64,000 bases of DNA. Origin: Escallonia rubra (lineage: Eukaryota; Streptophyta; Magnoliopsida; Escalloniales; Escalloniaceae). A model generated the notes under the pieces. It saw only the letters and a list, made by a program, of their open reading frames with translations, did not search any database and was not told where the DNA came from. Each line of letters starts with the position of its first letter. The first letter of the stretch is position 1. Shown in pieces: positions 23,183 through 37,300 of the stretch. The stretch lies in contig JAVXUO010001517.1 of assembly GCA_033065855.1 (NCBI GenBank), forward strand, positions 124,001 through 188,000, given 5' to 3'. Both the position numbers and the translations under genes were made by a program.

Positions 23183-25400
23183 CTAATAAGAGTTGACTTA
23201 CACAGGTCAGGACACAGGTCCCATTACATTATTATTATTATTTTTGGTAATCTGCAGACACTCTCCGTATTTTGGTTGCAAAAACTCTCATTCGCTTTTA
23301 TTTTTTGCAAATAACCCCATGTGGTGTCAGTTTGATCCAATCGTTACAAAAATCTCAGTCCAAATTGGCAGGACGTGAGCCGCATGTTCTTCAAAAGCAT
23401 GTGTTGGACAACTTAATATGTAGAAACCAGTAACCGAGGCACACGCAAAACGTACACAACACAAACTAACGAAGGAAAACAAATTTTTTACGACCAAATA
23501 GAAAGTCATTTTCATTTGTATAGTATTGCTAAAGAGGTAATAGAAGTATGAAACAAGAACCTGAACTGAAAAACAAACTTCAATAGATACAAAAGGATTA
23601 CAGCTATTCTCAACCATTTGTAATTGACTCTTCAATTCTTATTTTCTATTTTTAGTGACTCTTTTAAGTTTCTTCCCAAGCACCTAAAAACTAAGAATTG
23701 CTTAGTTTGCAACAATTAGCAGGGTTATAACAACCATTCTAAGAGTAGTCGTGCATGATAAGTATAGCTATCGCAAAATTTTGTTACCTAGTCAAAGATC
23801 GGCATATCATTTATGTATGAGACGTGCACATTTTTCCTTCACGGGTATTATGTCTAAATTATTAAGAAAATCGCATGAGTAATGCAACATAATATTAAGT
23901 GTTGCAAGCAATAGCATACCAAAACAATATAGTAAACAAGTAGACAAATCAAAAAGTTCAAATTGATTTGTCTAGCGCTTGTAAAAGATACCTGTAGCCA
24001 AAAAAAATAGAATGATTTATGATAGGGCCGTTTTCACATGTAGCAATTGTTTCAGGAAGAATGCATGATTGAGACACCAATTGCATATCCATTACTCCTA
24101 TGTTTCTATATAGATTTTTCCAAAATTTGATTACTCCGTTGAAGGAAAATAGTAAGGGCTAATGTCAAAAATGTACCTCATAATATCACTACTGTGCAGC
24201 TTTTTAGTACCTCATATTTGAAAAGTTGCAAATCAGTACTCAAACATTTTTTTTAACTAAATCATTTTGATGTCTAACGAGAGCTCACGGTCGTCTAAAC
24301 TTCAAAGGGTAAGACCGTCGGTACCAAAAAACATCTCTAAACTTTTTCACCCACTCTCATCATTAACCTCATTCACCCACTTTCTTCTCTACCGGAACCT
24401 CCATCACCATACCACCACCAATAGCCATTGCCACCAGACCGTTTTAGCGCAACTTTCTCCATTTCCTTATAAACCAACAATCAAACTCTCCTGAAATATT
24501 CAGTTCAGATCCCACACGCCCACACAAACACACACCCACGCCAAACTATCATCACATCAACCAAAACAAAATCCTAAAAAGCATAAGGAATCTAAATATC
24601 CATAACCCCATTGAAACCAATGGGTGGGTGGGTGGGCAACATGGAATCTCGACAATTGATGTAAGGGGCGTGGTAGCCTATATTTTCGGGAGATTGAGAC
24701 CGCTTTCTGAGTTGCGTCACATGTCGGTTTCAAATGGCGATATATGGATGTGGGGTAGTGATGGTAGGTCAGTAAGACCCTAGCACTACGATTAAAGAGA
24801 AGGTAAAAAAGTTTTCTAGCGGAGACGCCTAGGTTGGAATGAATGGCTAGGACTCGACCAAAGGGAGAGGAAGTTGATATCACTCTATATGTGGCATTAC
24901 TAGATGTAGGGCAGTGCAATTCATCGTGGCAGGGATGGGGAGTGGCTAATGATATTGATGAAAGAGGTATGGCAGCGAGGGGGTGTTCATTGGATCTTTG
25001 TTGGTGGTGGTGCTGAGTATGGTGAGGCTTGTGGTGCTAGGTCAAATTTGTGATGGTGATGATTTTGGGTATGTTGAGTGTGGTAGGGGTGGTTTAAGTG
25101 CCAAATGGTGAAGGTGGTGGATTGTAGTTACTGGGAGCAGCGGTGGGTGTTGCCCGATTAGGTGGTGGGGTGTTGACATCAGGCAGTGCACGCATGGAAG
25201 AACTTATAGGTCCCAACTTTTCTAGAGGCGTTGGCAGTAGGTTTTGAGCCCCAAAGTCGGAGTATGTGACAGTGAATTTGATCGCCACAATCTCTAACTG
25301 GACTAGACTGATCAAAATCTACAATTTATTTATTTATTTTGGTGTGGGCATTGTGGAGGGCATGATTGTGGCGGTGAATTTGTGATGTGGCGTGCGTGTG
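23183..25400. other. Intergenic DNA, no gene seen
   Basis: AT-rich with a TGG/GGT-rich tract at about 24880-25460. Short frames at 23327-23635 and 24557-24919 show no domain. Confidence 0.5.
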
Positions 25401-26494
25401 TGTAACACCTATTTGTGTGTGTGTGAGTGGGTGTAACCTTGGCAGATTTTTATTTCATGTCATCATAGTAGGATGACATAAACCAATCAACTAGGTAAAG
25501 ATGAGCCACGTGGATCTGTTTTATCTTGTTTTCATAATGAAAGTCATACCCTTTGAATTTTTAACAGCTCGACTTCCGTTCACCTTCGTTCCCAACCTAT
25601 TCTGGTCGCACCCAAAGGCCCACTCTGGTCCCATTTTGCATGACACGTCCGCAGAAGCAACTGACATTTTCAACGCTCACAACCGATCAAAGCATGCACG
25701 CTCAAGTCACGTGCACTTCTCACTTTCGTTACGTTACTTCGTCACCAAGAAACTCATCCTTGCGCGACTGATCATCACACTTCGACCGTCGCACTTTGCA
25801 TGTCGCCCATCGGCGCACCATGGCACTTGCCCAAGGAAGTTGGCCTTGGCCTTCCCCTTGGGGTCGGCCTCGGCCTTGGCCTTCCCTAAGTCTTTCCAGA
25901 TAGACAGAGCGACGCTGTGCGGGGCAGGCCGGGTGAATATGCGATCTGACAGTCCGTGGAGCACAGGCACCCGTGGACCCCCCAGTGACGTGTCACTCAC
26001 GGGGAGCGCCACGTGTCGGTTAATGACATCATCATCTCAACCTCTATAAATAGGGGTCTTGAGAATTCATTCAGGATGGAACATTAAGGTTGGACATTTT
26101 CAGAACATATCTCACTTTCTCACTTTAGAATTCTAGAGAGAGAAACATACAGGACCTTAACTCTGGACCTAAGCATCGGACTGTGACTGTCGTCGTGTAT
26201 TCATCATGCGCTATCGCCCTCGCAGCACTGCCGCCCTCGCAGCACTGCCACCCTCAAGCTCTGTCTGGGAAGCCCTTGGTCTCTGCCCTTGTTCCACCCT
26301 TGTTGTGTCCTACATCAACATACTTGGCATCTGACTCGGACTGCATTCCTTGTGGCACCTCCACGTCGACTGCGAACCCACTTTCCTTGGCATCAACCTT
26401 TGGACTCATTTGGTTCTAAAATAAATGTGTATTCACTGATTCTGGTGCTTTTTTAATGTTTGGTATTTAAGATGCTTAGGGCACGGATGTGACA
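25401..26494 (+). mobile_element. Possible solo LTR (Gypsy-like)
   Basis: The segment starts TGTAACACC and ends GGATGTGACA, resembling the TG...CA termini of Gypsy LTRs. It carries a promoter-like TATAAATAGGGG at 26045-26056, followed by a leader-like region with GAGAGAGAAACA. No flanking 5-bp duplication matches and no internal domains follow, so the boundaries are uncertain. A 182-codon open frame (25501-26049) inside it has no recognisable domain. Confidence 0.35.
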
Positions 26495-27634
26495 CTAGCT
26501 TCTTTTTACAATTTGTGACCAAGTTAGAGACATTCTAGTGAAATGGATTCTGTTGAGCGTCGCAAAAAATTGTATTATGTTTTATGCTTGTAGTACCATA
26601 GAAGTTACCACAATTAAGCAAAAGAAGGCGACATAAAGCCTGGAATTCAAACTAATATTCATTCATGAGAACGTAGGCCCGTTTTAGCATATTGGTACGA
26701 TTGGTTCTTGTAGCCAGAGTTTGGCACAACGCTGCGTAAATCTCTAGAATGTCCATGCCGGGTTTGTAACACACAACATAAGATTCAAAGGGGATGAAAA
26801 ATCAACTTTTTGGGTTTCCAAAGTCCTTCATCCAGAGCATAACTTGGGTGGTTATTTACCTTTATGGGTTTCCTATCCTAGACCCACAGACGAAATGGAT
26901 TGAACTGAATTAAAGATCAAGACCCGGTCGGACAATCAAAAGCAGATCACCTGAGTTCATAATTGAGAACCCAAAAATAGGAAACACGAAGCCCTAGAAA
27001 CGAAAAACTAAACAGGGTTATCGAAAATATTTCAGTGGCCCCTAAAAAGAAAAGTCCTTAAGTTGTTAACAATTTTTTCTTAAGAACTGGATGAAGAAGA
27101 ATGAGATGAACTTCTAATCCAGGGTAACTTGAAACACTGCAGACGGAATGAATGAAGAACATGCCTTGTTGGAGATTAGAAGGTTGTGTGTGGTTTTATG
27201 ACTTTAGGCTTTTCCTGTTTTTATTTTTTGAGTGATAATAATGCCCTCAGCAATGGGTGTAAATGCAAACTGGATAAACCTTGGCAATGGTTATAAATGA
27301 AAGTTCAAAAATGGTTTCATGCTAAGCCTTAATAATAGTATAGATGACTGTAAAACCAACTTTTTTTCCCTCTTCCCCTCATGTCCCAATCTCTTTCTGT
27401 ACTCCAGCACTAACCGCCATTCTCACCAACCCAGCCCTATCCACCACCACCACCACCTCTGCTCGCCATCACCCTAGACCCACCCGTACATCGTCGCCCC
27501 CAACCAAACCCATATGCGCCATTACTTGCCCCAACTCTGTCTGCAGACACCACCAGCCCCAAAGCTAAGCCATAACCCCGTCAACCCACAGTTATCACCA
27601 CCATTTCTTCCATCAACCACCACTCACGTTCATT
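26495..27634. other. Intergenic DNA with CCA-rich tract
   Basis: No gene recognised. The last ~230 bp is CACC/CCAC-rich. The same composition continues beyond the hAT insertion at 32169, showing the pre-insertion sequence. Confidence 0.5.
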
Positions 27635-27642
27635 AGCCCAGC

Positions 27643-30600
27643 CAGTAGCGGAGCTGACGGGGGGCATCGGTGGGCAGGTGCCCACCTGCCATTCCATAAA
27701 AAATATATATATATAGTGTATTTCACACCCAATAAAAATGCCCACCTAAAATTTTTAAAAATAATTTAAAGAGATGTCTTGTTAATCATTTTATGTGCCA
27801 AAATATTTAAAATTTAAAAAAATAATATAAAAACTATCTCTTTAGTCAATTTAAATGCTAAATTTACACACAAATATGTAAAGACCGAACACCAAATAAA
27901 TAAAGTGAACCATAAAAAAATATGTTTTCATTCCCCATGCCATTAACAAATTAAAAAGTATTTCTTTTACATTCCCAACCCCTAATGCCACTATCGTCCT
28001 CTGTATAGAGACTAACAAATTAAAAAAATCTGTTTTTCATTCCCAATGCCATTAAAAAATTAATAAAGCTCTCATTTCTCTCTCAGACTTTCACGCTCTT
28101 CCAAGTTCCAAGCAATCGAACAATCGGCCTATATCGCCGATGGCCGGCAATCGGTCTCCGGCTCTCCACTCCGCTATTGGAAATCGCCAAGCTTTCTCTC
28201 TCTCAAGCTTTCTCTCACGATCTTCCAAGCTTTCTCTCTCTCAGTCTCTGCTACTGGAAATCGCCAATCGGCGACGGACGGCGCCTCGTCCCTTCTCCAG
28301 TTCATCGGCTGTCCTGTGGCCCTCAACGCTCAACGAGTTTTTTGGTTAGTCGCTCATTCTCCGGTCACTGTCACTCTATCAGTTGCTCATGCAGTCATGC
28401 CTCGCGGCTCATAGCACAATGACAGTCGAATTTTGACATCAAAGTTAGAAAGGTAACATACTAACATCTGTCATTGATTATTCGGTTTTGATTGCATTTT
28501 TTTAAATTCATTGAACAATTTTATTTTCTCAATTCTCAGTTAGATTAGATTTTTATTTCAATTTCGTATTTGACATTTGGGTGGGATTTATAGTTTAGAA
28601 TCTTTAGATTGGGTTTTCAGTTTTCTAGTTGGGATTTGATTGTGGCAATTGTTGCCTAGTCGTGGTGGCCAGATAACCAGATTGATGCATGCTCAGTAAT
28701 TGTGGCCTTTGTGGGATTTGTATATATGAGAATTAAGATTGAGATTTTTATTTCAGATTGATAAAGTGGCATGTGCTGCTCATGGTGGAAATAGAGAATT
28801 AAGTATTGGTAATTGCAATTGGGGATTGGGAATGGTCGGATGGACAAGTTGGAACTTGGAATATACTGCTGGAATTGGGAACTCTCAACCTGTGATTCTG
28901 TGAACCTGAAGAAGTGTTGCAAATTTGGAACATACTACTCAGTGCTGGACAAGTATTGCAAATTTGGAACTCTCAACCAGTCAATCTAAACCATTCGAAC
29001 TCAATAGACAGTATAAATTGTACTTTAGATTTCATATTTCTAGTGCATAAATGTTTTGCAATTTCTATATCCCAGTGTATTGTTTGTATAACAATTGACA
29101 AGTTCATGGTTTGTAATTTCTGGATGGATGTATATATGACAATGAGTGTACATTTCAGTCAGGCAGTGTATCTCCAATTTTTGTAGGGTATATGTTACAG
29201 ACTTACAGTTTGCATTTGATTCTTGATTATATATGGCAATGTATTTATGGCATTGTGTATATGGCAGTTAGACAGTGTACTGCCACTATCTCCATTCTCC
29301 AATATTCATATTACAGTGTAATATATGTCTATATATATGACAATCAGACAATGTGTGTAGTGTATGTTATAGTGGACTTATTACACATTATTCAGCGTTT
29401 GTTATATCATATATATTACACTGTAATATTATAGCATATATATTACACTATTACAATGTAATATTTATACTCTATATTTGATTCTTGCTTATATATTACA
29501 TTGTGATGTATATATTGATTGGTATAGGTTTCTGGTAAGTATTTGAATCATGAAAAGATATTTTCAAGTAGTTTCGGGTCCAATTCAATCATTTATTAAT
29601 CATCAAAGTGTTGACAATGTTGATGGGCAACCTTCTTCAAAGAATTGTAGAATGGGAGGTATTCCAACGAATACCAACCTGATTGAAAATATGCCAGAGG
29701 TTAATTCAAGCGTCTCTCCGAAACGATCGGAATTAAATGCTTTGGAAGTTAACGATGGCGATGTTCCTATTTCTACTCCTAGTGTCTCGGAAATGGTTAT
29801 TCCTTCTACAAATGAAATTATTCGGGATCCGGGATTGTGAATTCAAATATGTGATTACCAACCTAATGACCAAGACCGCATTCGTAGGGAGTATCTACGA
29901 ACGGGTCCTTGTCAACCTCGTAAGCACATCTTTCCACAAACAATGATCGGGAAGAAAAAGCGGCGATTCAATAAGGCTTGCTTCAAAGAATACTGAACTT
30001 GGTTGGAATATGGCGTTGCAAAAGATGCATGTTTTTGCCTCTATTGCTATCTTTTTAAACCAAAGAAATAGCAAGAAATAAAAAGTGGTTATTCATTTGT
30101 TGTCGACGGATTCAAGAATTGGAAGAGAAGCGATAAGTTTGGAATTCATGTCGGATGATGTTCTAGCTTTCATAACCAAGCTCGGAGAAAGTGTGAAGCT
30201 TTATTAAATGAAAAGCAATATGTTAAAACTTTCCTTCACAAAAAATCCGATCGTGATCGAAGTGAATATCGGGTGTGTCTAAATGCATCACTTGTATGCA
30301 TTAAGTATCTCTTACGACGAGAACTAGCTTTTCGAGGTCATGATGAATCAGAAGAATCTAATGATCGAGGGAACTTTCTTGAACTCTTAAGGGCTCTTTC
30401 TAATAGCAATGATGCTATCAAGAGCCTTGTGTTGAAAAATACTCCCCGAAATGACAAGCTAACTTCGCCGGATATTCAAAAGGATATTGTAAGGGCTTAT
30501 GCAGCCGAAACTACCTTGGTAATTATGCAAGAGCTTGGTAGTTCCTTGTTCTCTATTTTGATTGATGAATCTCGTGATATATCAACTAAGGAGCAAATGG

Positions 30601-32160
30601 CCGTTGTTTTTCGCTTTGTGAATGACAAGGGCCAAGTTGTTGAACGATTCATTGGTCTTGTGCATGTTAGTGATACAAGAGCCGTGTCATTAAAGAAGAA
30701 AATTGATGATTTGCTATGTGAGCACAAACTAAGCATTGCAAGGTTGCGTGGGCAAGGTTATGATGGAGCAAGCAACATGCGATGTGAGTTTAACGGCTTA
30801 ATGGCGCTTATCTTAAAGGAGAATTGGGCGGCCTTTTATGTTCATTGTTTTGCACATCAACTTCAACTTGCACTAGTTGGTGTTGCAACAAATCATGACT
30901 TGGTTGAAACTATTTTCTTCACGGTTTCAAGTGTAGCAAACTTGGTTGGTGCTTCTTGTAAACGTTGTGATATACTTAAAGAAAAGCAAGCTACTTATTT
31001 ATTGAACGCACTTCTTACCGGTGAACTTCAAAGTGGGCGAGGATTGAATCAAGAAACTATGCTTAAAAGGGCGGGTGGTACACGTTGGAGCTCGCATTTT
31101 GGTGCTTTGGTGAGTTTGATTGTTGTCTTTTCTGCTGCTTGTGATGTAGTTGATGATATATCATGGGATGGAAGCAAGGAACAAAAGCGTGAAGCAAGAA
31201 CTTTATTGGCGACAATGCACTCTTTTGATTTTGCATTATCTCTCTTTTTGATGAAAAATATCTTGGGTATCACCAATACGTTGTCACAAGCATTACAACG
31301 TAAAGATCAAGATATAGTGAATGACATGGATCTCGTCAAAGTCTCCAAGTTACAACTTCAAATGATGAGAGAAGATGGGTGGGATGACCTCTTTGATGAA
31401 ACTTGTTCATTTTGTAACAAGCATAAGGTTGTCATTCCTAATATGGATGCAGAGTTTGAACCCATCTTTCGATCCAAGCGGCACACACATGGAGTTACAA
31501 ACCAACACCATTACCAAGTGTAATTGTTTTACACGGTCATTGATATGCAACTTCAAGAATTGAACAATCGTTTCAATGAAGGGAACACTGAATTACTCCT
31601 TTGCATGGCAACTTTTAGTCCAAGTAATTCCTTCTCGGCTTTTGACAAGAAAAAGTTGATTCGACTCGCCAACTTCTATCCGGTCGATTTTTCAAGTATG
31701 GAACTCTTAACACTTAACTATGAACTTGATATTTACGTCATGGATGTACGTGCTAACAATGAGTTCTCAAGTGTGAAAGGTATCATGGATCTTGCGGAAA
31801 AAATGGTTGAAAAGAAGAAAAATATTTTGTATCCATTAGTTTACAAGCTTATAACTTTGGCCTTAATTTTGCCTGTCTTTACCGTAACTGTGGAAAGGGC
31901 ATTTTCCGCTATGAGCATTGTGAAGACCCGATCGCGCAATTCAATTGGAGATGAGTTTATGAATGATTGTATGATTCTTTATGTCGAAAAAAAGTTGTTT
32001 GATGATATTCAAAATGATGTAATTATTAATCGCTTTCAGAAGATGCGACCTCGTCGTGGTCAATTGTAAAATTTCATGGCTCAAGTTTAATGTACAATTA
32101 ATGTTTGTGATAATTTTTTCCCTATGGCCACCTTGAATATTTATCCTGCCTCCGCCACTG
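27643..32160 (+). mobile_element. 4.5-kb hAT transposon, complete ends, dead transposase
   Basis: Termini CAGTAGCGGAG and, reversed, CAGTGGCGGAG are 11-bp inverted repeats with one mismatch. The flanks AGCCCAGC (27635-27642) and AGCCCGGC (32161-32168) are an 8-bp duplication with one transition. A perfect subterminal hairpin GGCAGGTG-CC-CACCTGCC lies at 27673-27690. The long leader (about 28080-29530) has CAAGCTTTCTCTC repeats. The leader may contain a first exon and intron, because TTGGTATAG lies just before the coding frame. The transposase pseudogene is listed separately. This family has different ends from the GGGCC-rich hAT elements. Confidence 0.93.
29550..32069 (+). pseudogene. hAT-family transposase pseudogene (TTF-type zinc finger / DUF4371 / hAT dimerisation)
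   Basis: One continuous frame of 839 sense or stop codons reads as a plant zinc-finger-MYM-like hAT transposase. There is no frameshift, but there are five internal stops: TGA at 29838, TGA at 29994, TAG at 30069, TGA at 30156 and TAA at 31521. The domain order fits: a TTF-type finger near 29880-30070 (CLYCYLF), then the core with ILIDESRDIS and GQGYDGASNM (the two Asp motifs), CFAHQLQLAL, and GGTRWSSHFG. The C-terminal hAT dimerisation region includes VERAFSAMSIVKTRSRN. The final stop at 32067 is where the family usually ends. It cannot make a full transposase without read-through. The longest open piece is 30273-31523 (416 codons). Confidence 0.92.
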
Positions 32161-32168
32161 AGCCCGGC

Positions 32169-33500
32169 CACTTCAACACCACCACTCCAGACCAACCCCG
32201 TCCAACCACCACCATTTGCATCCACTAGGGATGGCAAAGGGGTGGAATGGATGTGGGTTTTGTAAGATATGTACCTACCCTACCACCTAAAACCAATGGC
32301 TCCAACCCGCCCCGCCATCGATGAGTGGTTATACCATTCCCGATCTGATGGACTAGGACAAAACCCAATGTCGTCCCTCCTCAATCCGTCCGTCCATGGC
32401 CATATACATAATGCAATACACCACAAAAAGTAACCAACGTAAAGATTGGTGGTGCGGCGTTAAAGGATCGCGACGTTCTGTCTGTCATTTCACCGGTGAT
32501 CAATCTCAAAGCTATATGTGGATGTCGAGATGGTGGTGCGGCTGCTAGGTTGAGAATGACATAATGAGTGGATGGGACAGTGGATAGATGCATCCGCCAC
32601 CGCCAAACATTGCCGACATCAGCAGTGGTGCTAAGGGATTGCCTTGCCGTCGATGGATGGTGGTGCGGCATGGCGTGCCACCAGCTAGATTGACAAATAA
32701 GGCGGAATATTTGGAAGAGAAATGAAAAGTGTGGCTAAGGTATTTAGTGAAAATTTATACAGATCCTTTGGTGGCTGACATTTAATCTAAGATTCTGAAC
32801 TAGGGTATTAATACGGGCAAGTATGTGGCAAAGGGTCGGACAGGCGTGGCAAGACCATACCCGCCCTGAATCCGATGTGGTTTTTCAATTTAAGTATCAA
32901 CCCGACCATAATGCGGTCAAAATAAATAAAAAAAAATCGGCCAGATACTGCCATCTCTACCAACCGCCAAAAATCCAGCCATATCAACCATCACCACTCA
33001 CGCGCACCACAACCAGATGTAGCTCGAAGTTTGCAATTTGTCCAGTCGATTATTGCAAATCTACGAAAATCTAATGCTATGGATCAAAAGATCTTCTAAG
33101 ACTTGGAACGATGGTGGAAACATCACGGAACTAGAGGTGTTTTTCTGTAACTTGTCCATACCACGAAGAGCATGTAGTAATGCTACCCTGCTGTTTTTTT
33201 TTTTTTTGGGTCCCATTACAGCTTTGACTGTTGAAAAGGTTGGTTAATCACTTATCCCAAAACTGAATACTTGTTCACGTAAACAACCGGGGAAAGAGAA
33301 AAGTTAAGAGGACAACCTGATGCTTCAATCCACGAATTGCGTTGGAACATAACATTACTTGGTGCGAAGCAATTCAATCACCATAACCAGACAATATCAT
33401 TGGCACTGACAGTTGGGGCTACAAACACTTCAAGAAAGATAAAGCTACTCTTCATAGGCTCATAAGATGTGCTTTCAAATTTATAGGAACACTCAACAAA
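32169..33500. other. Intergenic DNA with possible MITE ends
   Basis: TAGGGATGGCAAAGGGG at about 32226 and CAGATACTGCCATCTCTA at about 32943-32960 could be ends of an old hAT MITE. No target duplication was found. No gene is recognised. Confidence 0.4.
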
Positions 33501-34365
33501 CAACCACCTGTAACTGATTAATCCAGAGATATATACTGAAACTGATACAAAACCAGATTCCAGGTTTACACTTGGTTACACAGTTACACTACAACTATAA
33601 GCAACTGGAACAATAAACTGCAACAATAAACTTCCGTCTCAGGTGCACAACAACATTCCCAAATGAAAGTCCTAAACAGATAACAGGATATTGCAAAAAG
33701 CTTGAAAAGCACACAAGAAGAATAAGTTTTAAGGCCGAAAACAATACATCGAAAAGCCCAGTAGCATAGAAGAAAAAGGTAAGCGGAAAACCTAATAAAA
33801 CCCCACGTATTTAATAGAAGCCACAGGGCCAGAGAGTATGATAACACAGCACAATCTATTATTTTTACCAGAGAAAAAAACCGAATATTTTAGAAATAAT
33901 GCTCACCAAATAGACAGAAAAAACCATAAAGATTTAGAACATAAAACAGACAATTGCGTTCACAGTATAGTGGCACAGCGGCATGCCTTCTGCTGATTAT
34001 AGAGTTGAACTAGAACCGACTGGGTGCTTTCTGCTATGCTGCTGCTAGCAATAGATGCTGGAATCATAGACATTTTTTCCATTCAGCAAAGGAGGGAAAA
34101 AGAAACAAAACAAGAACACGAACAAAGTCAACCACATTAGTGAGAAAAATGGTGAGCAACCACCTGAAAATTATATATTCCTTTCGAATGGTAATCAAGA
34201 AAATAAATCTAAAACAGAGAACCCAAGTATGCAGCTCTTGGCACCAGCTTGAGGCACGGAGAATATGGGCATATAGCCATGTATAGTAAACCTGCATTCA
34301 TCAGTCAGCTTCTTCTCTACTATCGTGCCTGCATTATAATAATGTCCGATTTTCACCTCAAAACA
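33501..34365 (-). other. Probable 3' UTR and downstream region of the PCFS4-like gene
   Basis: This lies directly downstream of the stop codon of the minus-strand gene. It contains no recognisable coding sequence on either strand. The transcript end is not determined. Confidence 0.45.
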
Positions 34366-37300
34366 TCATATACCCTTTTCCTGCAAGTGAGTGAGATCAA
34401 ACGATCAATTGCCCATCCGGCAATGCTAAAGGAGTAGATAAAAAGGCTGATACGGATGGACAGCAGCTCAACAATGAGAAATAATACACAAATATGCAAA
34501 AGAGATAACCTACTTCCAAATTAAATGTCCAGTCAGTTAAGTTCTCAATTTCATTGTAGACAGATATAGATTTTCTTATTAAGACAGATTACATCACATT
34601 TATACTACTATATTAGCATGCATATTCGTTTAAAATGTTAAATCACTATATTAACATACATATTCGTTTACAGGACCCCAGCAAAAAGAAAATAACAGTA
34701 GTAACAAACAACAGTAGAATAACCATAATACTGACCAACATAGAGACCTACATCTAATGCCTAGGTTGCTTGAAGCAAAACTGCCAAACGTGTATTACCG
34801 CAATTCCATAGAAGACAGAACTAAGGCCGCTAACTTGAACAGCTCCATGCAAAATACCAGACCTAAGGCATTTATTATGTTCCTTACACGGTAAGGAGCA
34901 AAATGTAGGTGATTATGTTTCAAGAGCCCAATAGTCAACAAGACAATGCTAACTATATCAATGAGATAGGACGTGAAGTGGTGCACCAAATGACATAGTC
35001 CATGCACCATAAGACATTAGAAATAGATTAACATCAGAATCTTACCACTTTAATTTCAGCTAGTCTCAAATCATGCATCGAACTCTCCGACATGCAGTTT
35101 GCATGAACAATAGGACCTAAAGCAGCACCCTCACTTGTATTCCCACTCTTCCTCATATCCATGGGGATAGTCAGGTAAACAGCTCCTTTGAACATCCACT
35201 CTTCCCTTTCTTGACTATAAAAATCTTCAAATAGTTCACCACACAAAATGCACACACATTGACTTTCATCCGCAGGAACCATCGGCTCACAGTTCTCCAA
35301 GGCCTTGGCAGTACCTTGGGACACACACGTGGGTTCATAAGTAGATTGCATGCCAGCCTCCCCAGCAACCCAGTCATCAGAATGTGCATACCATTCCCGC
35401 GATGCCTTCTTTGAACTATTTGCTTGAGGATGTCTCCGTGCATGCCACTCCATGTGTCTTTCGAATCGCTCTGGAAGTCTAACTCGAAGACCACATATGC
35501 TGCACTGATGGGGAAGGTCATCAAGGAGATCATTGATCACATCTGGATGGAGCTCCCGAATGATATCTGGCTTAAACTCCAGACCGATGAGATCTTTTAT
35601 TTTTGCTTTTGTTGTTTGAGGCGCGGCAACAGAGGCTTCAGCAGCAAGTTTGGAGAGAGAAGGCTCGTCCTTGCTAGATGAAAGGGCAGCAACTGATGAG
35701 ACCGGAATTGCAGAAACTGGTACTGATGTAGTAGGAGCAATTCCAGGACTCTGGCTCTGGGGTTGAATCGAAACCTGGGGCAAGTCTGAAGTACATGGCT
35801 CTGTCTTCGACGAAGAAATCAAGCCCTTTGCAACCAATGAGCTCAAAAGACTCGACACTGGGTTAGAGCTGCCACTCTTCACACTTGAAGTTTGTGCTGA
35901 GGCACTAAGAGAGTAAGGTGGAGGACCAGGTGGTAGAGGTGGCCGTTCTACCTTTCCTTGGGAAAGAGCTGGGGAAACTGATGTGACCTCATGGGGTGGA
36001 GGATCAACAAGAGATGTCGATGCAACCATGGGCCCTGAGAATGTTAACTGGGTAGGAGGAGGGCCGCTCGGTAGAGGAGGCTGTACACCCACTTGAGATG
36101 ATGTTGCCCCGGCAACCTGAAAACTTGACTTGGGTAGGCTACCAGTGACTTTACCAAGTATTCCACTCTCCATAACTGCAGCCAACCCAGCCAACAAACT
36201 ACTGGTACTCGATTGTCCTATAGTTTCTGCAGCAAGAAGATTTGAATGGTCTGATGAAGCCTTAGTTGAGGGATTTCCCACAGTTGGGATCTGAGGCAGA
36301 GGTGATTTCAGTGGTTGAATAGCAGCTTCAGACTGTACAGCCTCCGGCTTCAGATGATGCTCGAAGGGAACAGGGCGCCTCGGCTGTAAAGGAGGCTGCA
36401 ACTTCTGTGAGTTACCAAGATGAATATTCTGGGGAGGCATTTGAACAGAATCTTGAGAAATCTGACTGCTACGCCTTGTATTCAGTTGCCCTGGAAATTG
36501 AGAAATTCTTGGATCACGAGACAGAGCCTGCTGACGGTCGCATTCGGCTAAAGGATGTGCTGCCTGAATGGAGTGATGTGCAGACTGCGAAGGTGAGGGA
36601 GGATGCTGGTGCATAGGTGACCGTCCAGAAGGTGATGCAGCTCCAAGAGATTGCCGCTGTTGCCCCAAAGGTCTTCCGGTGGACCCTGACATTGCACTTG
36701 TCGAAAACCCAAAGCTAGGGGGGTCATTATGAAAGGCCCCCATCTGCGGTTGGGAAGACGTCCTGGCCATAATATTAGCTGATGTTGACGACCCACTGAA
36801 AGAGACGGGATAACCTTCAGAATGACCAGAAACAACTCTACTAGAACCCAGATGTTTCATCCTATCCGTCAAGAGTGGCTCTTGGGACCACACTGATGAC
36901 GTTCGATGTCCAAAAGATATTTGATCATTTTGGTCAGTAGAAAATGAATCTATTGAAGGTTCTCTATCAACCCTTGAGCCAACATCATGTATGCTTTGTG
37001 GTCTCCTGATGTGGTTCTCCAAGTTCTGCAAATGACATATTCGAAACACGCATACAAATGAATAAACCCAACAAAGAAATAAATTGCTTGGTACTTCTTA
37101 GTCTGACAAAGAAACTAGATTTCAAAAGAGATTAAGTTAGGTTCTATACAAGAAACCGGGTGGTTTTCAATTTCTCTTCTATTCATGGTCCAGCTCCAAA
37201 CAGAAAATAAAAAGGAAAACAGGTTCCTCTGAACACCGCCTCAGGAAGAAAAAAAGGTGGTGATTTATTTAGAGATACCAGGGGGGTTATTGTTATTTTC

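Noticed and set aside
25501..26049. 182-codon open frame
   Set aside because: No domain. It precedes a TATAAATAGGGG promoter inside a possible LTR, where coding sequence is not expected.
35424..35681. Antisense and alternative-frame open frames across the large PCFS4 exon (also 36407-36616 and 36548-36835)
   Set aside because: Shadows of the real minus-strand coding exon.
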